Shown one piece after another: positions 59,784 to 64,000 of a stretch of DNA of 64,000 nucleotides; positions within the stretch are counted from its first letter, which is position 1, and every line of letters begins with the position of its first letter. The position numbers and the translations under genes were made by a program. The stretch covers positions 2,694,501 through 2,758,500 of the forward strand of contig NC_018870.1 of the NCBI RefSeq assembly GCF_000305935.1. The letters are read 5' to 3'. Source of the stretch: Thermacetogenium phaeum DSM 12270 (GTDB lineage Bacteria > Bacillota > DSM-12270 > Thermacetogeniales > Thermacetogeniaceae). The notes under the pieces are model-generated. The model did not search any database, had not been told where the DNA came from, and saw only the letters and a program-made list of their open reading frames with translations.

Positions 59784-60520
59784 TAGATCATCTTTCCGGT
59801 CACAAACTGCTTGGTCAACTCGGACCTGGGGCAGTTGAAGATCTCCTCGACCGGCGCCTTCTCCACGAGCCTCCCCTGGTAGAGCAGGAGCACCTCTTCC
59901 GCTACCCGCCGTGCCTGGAAAAGATTGTGAGTCACCAGCAGAACCGTCGTTTGCAGTTCGTCGTGCACCTTCCGGATAAGTTCTTCGATCAGGGCCACAC
60001 TGTCAGGGTCGAGGTTGGCGGTGGGCTCGTCCAGGAGCAAAACCCGCGGCCTGATGGCAATGGCCCTGGCCAGGGCAACCCGCTGGGTTTCTCCCCCCGA
60101 CAGCCTGACGGCGCTGCGCCGGCTCAGTTCTTTAAGCCCTACAAAAGAAAGGGCTTCTTCCGCCCTCTCCCTGATCTCGGCGGCAGGGAGGCCGCGCAGC
60201 TTCAGCCCATAGACCACATTGTTATAGACGGAGGTGTTGAACATGTAAGGATGCTGAAAGACCATGCACATCTGGCGCCTCAGCTTCAGGCGCACCCCTT
60301 CCCCCACCCGGCCCGTATCGATGTTCCGAAAAATCACCCTGCCCGAGGCAGGCTCCTCCAGAAGGTTCAGTATCCGGAGCAGGGTGCTTTTTCCAGACCC
60401 GTTGGGGCCGAGGATGGCGTAGATCTTATTCCCCTCGAGTTTGAGGTCGTCGATCTCCAGTACCGTACGCCCGTCGTACTTTTTAACCAGGTCCTCAATC
60501 TCATATAAAAATTCCGGCAT
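59780..60520 (-). CDS. tupC: ABC transporter ATPase, tungstate/molybdate type
   Basis: About 246 aa from ATG 60520 (GGGGAG 7 nt upstream). Walker A ILGPNGSGKSTLLRIL, Q-loop FQHPYMF, signature VRLSGGETQRVALARA, Walker B VLLLDEPTANLD, H-loop VTHNLFQA. Linked to a TupB-like permease 19 nt upstream and to a Moco riboswitch leader, so tungstate or molybdate is the likely cargo. Convergent with the MOT1-type gene; the two ends overlap by 4 bp. Confidence 0.85.
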   Translation of the reverse strand: MPEFLYEIEDLVKKYDGRTVLEIDDLKLEGNKIYAILGPNGSGKSTLLRILNLLEEPASGRVIFRNIDTGRVGEGVRLKLRRQMCMVFQHPYMFNTSVYNNVVYGLKLRGLPAAEIRERAEEALSFVGLKELSRRSAVRLSGGETQRVALARAIAIRPRVLLLDEPTANLDPDSVALIEELIRKVHDELQTTVLLVTHNLFQARRVAEEVLLLYQGRLVEKAPVEEIFNCPRSELTKQFVTGKMIY

Positions 60521-60539
60521 GGCACTACTCCCCGCCTTC

Positions 60540-61232
60540 TTATCCGAGTTTGGATTCATCCAGATGGAGCAGGATGCTGCTGACAATAAAGGAAAGGGCG
60601 AGCAGAACGCCCCCCAGAGCAACGGCGAACTCGAAGTTGCCCTGCCTGGTCTCCAGCACGATGGAGGTGGTCAGAACTCGGGTATAATAGCGGATGTTGC
60701 CGCCTACCAGCATCACCGCCCCCACTTCCCCAAAAGCCCTGCCGAACCCCGTCATAATACCGGCAATAATCCCGGAGCGCGCCTCCTTAATCACCATCCA
60801 GGCGGCCTGCCGCCGGCTGGCTCCCAGCGACCTGGCCGTATCCATGGCCAGTTTCTCCTTGGCGGCAACTGCCGCTGCCGAGATGCCGGCGATAATCGGC
60901 GTAGCCAGAAGCACCTGGGCGACGATCATGGCCGCCGGTGTGAAAAGAATGTCCAGAAAACCCAAGGGGCCGTTCCGGCAAAAGACCATGTAGACCACCA
61001 GCCCGGCTAGAACCGGGGGAAGGCTCATCAAGGTATAGATCAAGCGCAGCAGCAGCTTCCTCCCGGGAAACCTCTTCAGCCCCAGCAACGCCCCTAGCGG
61101 TACCCCGATCAGCGCCCCGATGACAACCGCGCTTCCGGAAACAGCCAGGGAAAGGCCGACAATGCCGGTGAATTCATCCCCCAGGGAGGTAAAAAACTGC
61201 CAGATCGAAGAGAGTAAACCGTTATCTGTCAT
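60540..61232 (-). CDS. tupB: ABC transporter permease, tungstate/molybdate type
   Basis: 230 aa with about six helices. The EAA loop is ARSLGASRRQAAWMVIKEARSGIIAG; FGRAFGEVGAVMLVGGNI is characteristic of TupB/ModB-type permeases. First gene after the riboswitch; no substrate-binding gene (tupA/modA) is present between riboswitch and tupB or after tupC. A 264-nt leader (61233-61496) separates it from the riboswitch terminator. Confidence 0.85.
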   Translation of the reverse strand: MTDNGLLSSIWQFFTSLGDEFTGIVGLSLAVSGSAVVIGALIGVPLGALLGLKRFPGRKLLLRLIYTLMSLPPVLAGLVVYMVFCRNGPLGFLDILFTPAAMIVAQVLLATPIIAGISAAAVAAKEKLAMDTARSLGASRRQAAWMVIKEARSGIIAGIMTGFGRAFGEVGAVMLVGGNIRYYTRVLTTSIVLETRQGNFEFAVALGGVLLALSFIVSSILLHLDESKLG

Positions 61233-61496
61233 CTTATCACCGAAGTTCTGACAAAAGTTTTGGCAATCAGCAAATGTGTCCCATCAAATGTCGAAGGCCG
61301 AAACCTTGCAGGTACTTGCCCTTGTTGGTTGCCGCCTCCCCTTGCTTCCGGCGTTCTTCAATGCTGGCGAGCAGCGACCAACCACGGAAGGGCAGGGCCA
61401 CGATGGGCCGGACCCGGGAGCTCAAAGCGAAAAGAACAAGAACAAAGCGCCTTTGCTATCCTGCGGAGGCAGCGCCCCCTGCGGCCGCTTCCTGCC
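61233..61496 (-). other. Leader between riboswitch terminator and tupB
   Basis: 264 nt, GC-rich, with possible stem GTTGGT/ACCAAC around 61325-61385. Open frames on either strand have no family similarity. I see no remnant of a substrate-binding protein. Confidence 0.4.
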
Positions 61497-61548
61497 CAAA
61501 AGAAAACGCCTGAACTAAGCTTAATCGAAAAACCGCTTCAGTTCAGGC
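61497..61548 (-). terminator. Terminator of the tupB riboswitch
   Basis: Minus strand GCCTGAACT (61548-61540) pairs with AGTTCAGGC (61516-61508), followed by GTTTTCTTTTGG. 17 nt past the aptamer. Confidence 0.85.
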
Positions 61549-61564
61549 TTTGCATCCCACGATA

Positions 61565-61675
61565 AGATCTCTCCTTTCCAAACACGGGAGGCAAGGCGGT
61601 TTCCCGTCCTGCCCAGCGGCCAAAGACCATAGCCGGAGAGCCGGCCTCAGGCCTTTTGGCTCGGAGAAAAGATCC
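61565..61675 (-). ncRNA. Moco-family riboswitch upstream of tupBC
   Basis: Minus strand order: GATCTTTTCTCCGAGCC, CCGGCTCTCCGGCTATGG, TCTTTGGCCGCTGGGCAGG, ACGGGAAACCG, CTTGCCTCCCG, TTTGGAAAGGAGAGATC. P1 closes between GATCTTTTCTCC and GGAGAGATC. The blocks GCCTCCCG...GGAAAGG are the Moco RNA hallmark. Long peripheral arm kept, as in classic Moco RNAs. Confidence 0.92.
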
Positions 61676-61771
61676 CATTTTTTATTATTCTTTTAAGATC
61701 TTCGTGACTTAACCGGCAAAATCCTTCCCTGTGCGACTAATTGTGCCGCTTTCCACCTGACACTGCGGAGC

Positions 61772-61801
61772 AAAAAACCCGGGCAACAGGCTCCCGGGTT
61801 T
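61772..61801 (-). terminator. Terminator of the ATP synthase operon
   Basis: Minus strand AAACCCGGG, 9-nt loop, CCCGGGTTTTTT, 27 nt after the atpC stop. Confidence 0.92.
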
Positions 61802-61827
61802 CCGGTAACGGCCGTCAGATATCTCCT

Positions 61828-62268
61828 TCATTTAACCATTTTGCCCGCCGCTTCGGCAGCCTTCAACCGGGCGAGGGACCTGCGCAGGGCCAGCTCTGCC
61901 CGGAGAACATCCAGACCTTCCGCTTTCTCCCGGAGGCGTTTCTCCGCCCGCTGTCGCGCCTGCTTTGCCCTTTCCACGTCAATCCTCTCCCCCCGCTCTG
62001 CAGTATCTGGGAGGATGCGCAGGACGTTGCCGCTCATCTCGAAAACCCCCATACCGCAGGCGACATAATGGGGCTGCCCCTCTTTGACGTATTTGATCAC
62101 ACCGATATCCAGCCCGCCGATAATAGGGGCGTGATTGCGCAAGATGCCCAGCAGGCCGTCCTGCGAAGGGATGACCACTCCTTCCACATCCTCTTCGACG
62201 ACAACCCGCTCGGGGGTAACGATCTCCAACCGAAAGGTTTTCCCTTTTTCCTTAGCCTGTTCCGCCAC
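61828..62268 (-). CDS. atpC: ATP synthase epsilon subunit
   Basis: 146 aa. FRLEIVTPERVVVEEDVEGVVIPSQDGLLGILRNHAP is the N-terminal beta-barrel; the C-terminal helical hairpin is RAKQARQRAEKRLREKAEG and LALRRSLARLKAAEA. Rotor-stalk subunit that can inhibit ATP hydrolysis. Begins one base after the atpD stop. Confidence 0.96.
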   Translation of the reverse strand: MAEQAKEKGKTFRLEIVTPERVVVEEDVEGVVIPSQDGLLGILRNHAPIIGGLDIGVIKYVKEGQPHYVACGMGVFEMSGNVLRILPDTAERGERIDVERAKQARQRAEKRLREKAEGLDVLRAELALRRSLARLKAAEAAGKMVK

Positions 62269-63714
<1,446 letters not shown>

Positions 63715-63725
63715 TTATACCTCCT

Positions 63726-64000
63726 TCATCCTTTCAGGGCCTCCGCCCCGCCGACGATCTCGGAGATCTCTTTGGTAATCGCCGCCTGACGGGCTTTGTT
63801 GCTCAACAGGGTCAACTGCTGGATCATCTCTCCGGCGTTTTCCGTGGCGTGGCTCATGGCCACCATCCGCGCCGCGTGTTCACTGGCCTTTGACTCCAGA
63901 AGGGCGCGGTAAACCTCGGCGTCGATAAAGCGAGGCAGGATCATTTCCAGAACGGCCCGCGGGCTCGGCTCGATAAAGTAATCACTGAGATAATCTGCCT
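63726..64000 (-). CDS. atpG: ATP synthase gamma subunit, C-terminal part only
   Basis: The open frame continues past the window edge. C-terminal helix [22 protein letters not shown] and [25 protein letters not shown] are diagnostic of the central-stalk gamma subunit. 14-nt gap to atpD. Confidence 0.95.
   Translation of the reverse strand, partial: ADYLSDYFIEPSPRAVLEMILPRFIDAEVYRALLESKASEHAARMVAMSHATENAGEMIQQLTLLSNKARQAAITKEISEIVGGAEALKG

Noticed and set aside
61260-61565. Plus- and minus-strand frames before tupB as a tupA remnant
   Set aside because: No signal peptide or binding-protein motif; the region is riboswitch terminator and leader.

Overview
The window looks like the chromosome of an anaerobic, endospore-forming, GC-rich member of the Firmicutes of the Moorella / Desulfotomaculum / Thermacetogenium kind. 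Evidence: many sporulation genes in Bacillus-like order (spoIIE, yabP-yabQ-divIC, spoIID-spoIIID-mbl-flgF-flgG, ywmB), formate-tetrahydrofolate ligase of the Wood-Ljungdahl pathway, a selenocysteine- and Mo/W-dependent formate dehydrogenase, a group-3b-type [NiFe] hydrogenase, and frequent GTG/TTG starts with strong Shine-Dalgarno sites. The genus is inferred, not proven.

Layout. 1-5.6 kb: folate synthesis (folP-folB-folK), an HD hydrolase and fhs. 6.2-11.7 kb: ndk, ftsH, tilS and a short spoIIE. 11.8-12.1 kb: a tRNA operon (fMet, Met, Glu) with its promoter and terminator. 12.3-19.2 kb: a GH18 spore-type hydrolase and a hydrogenase operon (fused beta-gamma, delta, alpha, protease, hypA, hypB). 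19.6-22.5 kb: a DMT permease, ppx/gppA, divIC, a small HTH protein, yabQ, yabP. 22.9-37.3 kb: a catabolic island of three transcription units (glyA-thrC-PLP enzyme; ygeY-hydantoinase-NCS1 permease-D-aminoacylase; a cysteine-desulfidase-like gene) around a sigma-54 activator. 37.8-39.1 kb: an IS256-family element. 39.5-44.9 kb: flgJ, flgG, flgF, mbl, spoIIID, two coat-protein genes, spoIID. 45.2-48.9 kb: a decayed ABC exporter with its GntR repressor, a DtxR-type regulator, ywmB. 49.3-52.0 kb: a Nudix/eIF2B-like pair and an MFS permease. 52.3-61.7 kb: a molybdenum/tungsten block (two Moco-type riboswitches, selenoprotein formate dehydrogenase, two MoeA-type proteins, a frameshifted MOT1 permease, TupB-TupC). 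61.8-64 kb: the end of the ATP synthase operon.

Three observations stand out. First, each of the three catabolic units has a sigma-54 promoter (GG-N10-GC) and, 90-430 bp upstream of it, palindromes of the form TTATCAT-N-ATGATAA. They look like enhancer sites of one regulon run by the activator at 34011-35792. Second, a family of structured repeats (six copies) sits upstream of start codons, always in the same orientation relative to the downstream gene. Two full-length copies keep their hairpins through compensating base changes. Third, the formate dehydrogenase and a tungstate/molybdate transporter are each preceded by a Moco-family riboswitch and a terminator, and the dehydrogenase reads an in-frame TGA as selenocysteine with a SECIS hairpin spaced as in E. 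coli fdhF.

Together the genes describe an organism handling one-carbon units, formate, H2 and amino-acid or hydantoin-type nitrogen compounds under anaerobic conditions, with metal supply tied to cofactor sensing.
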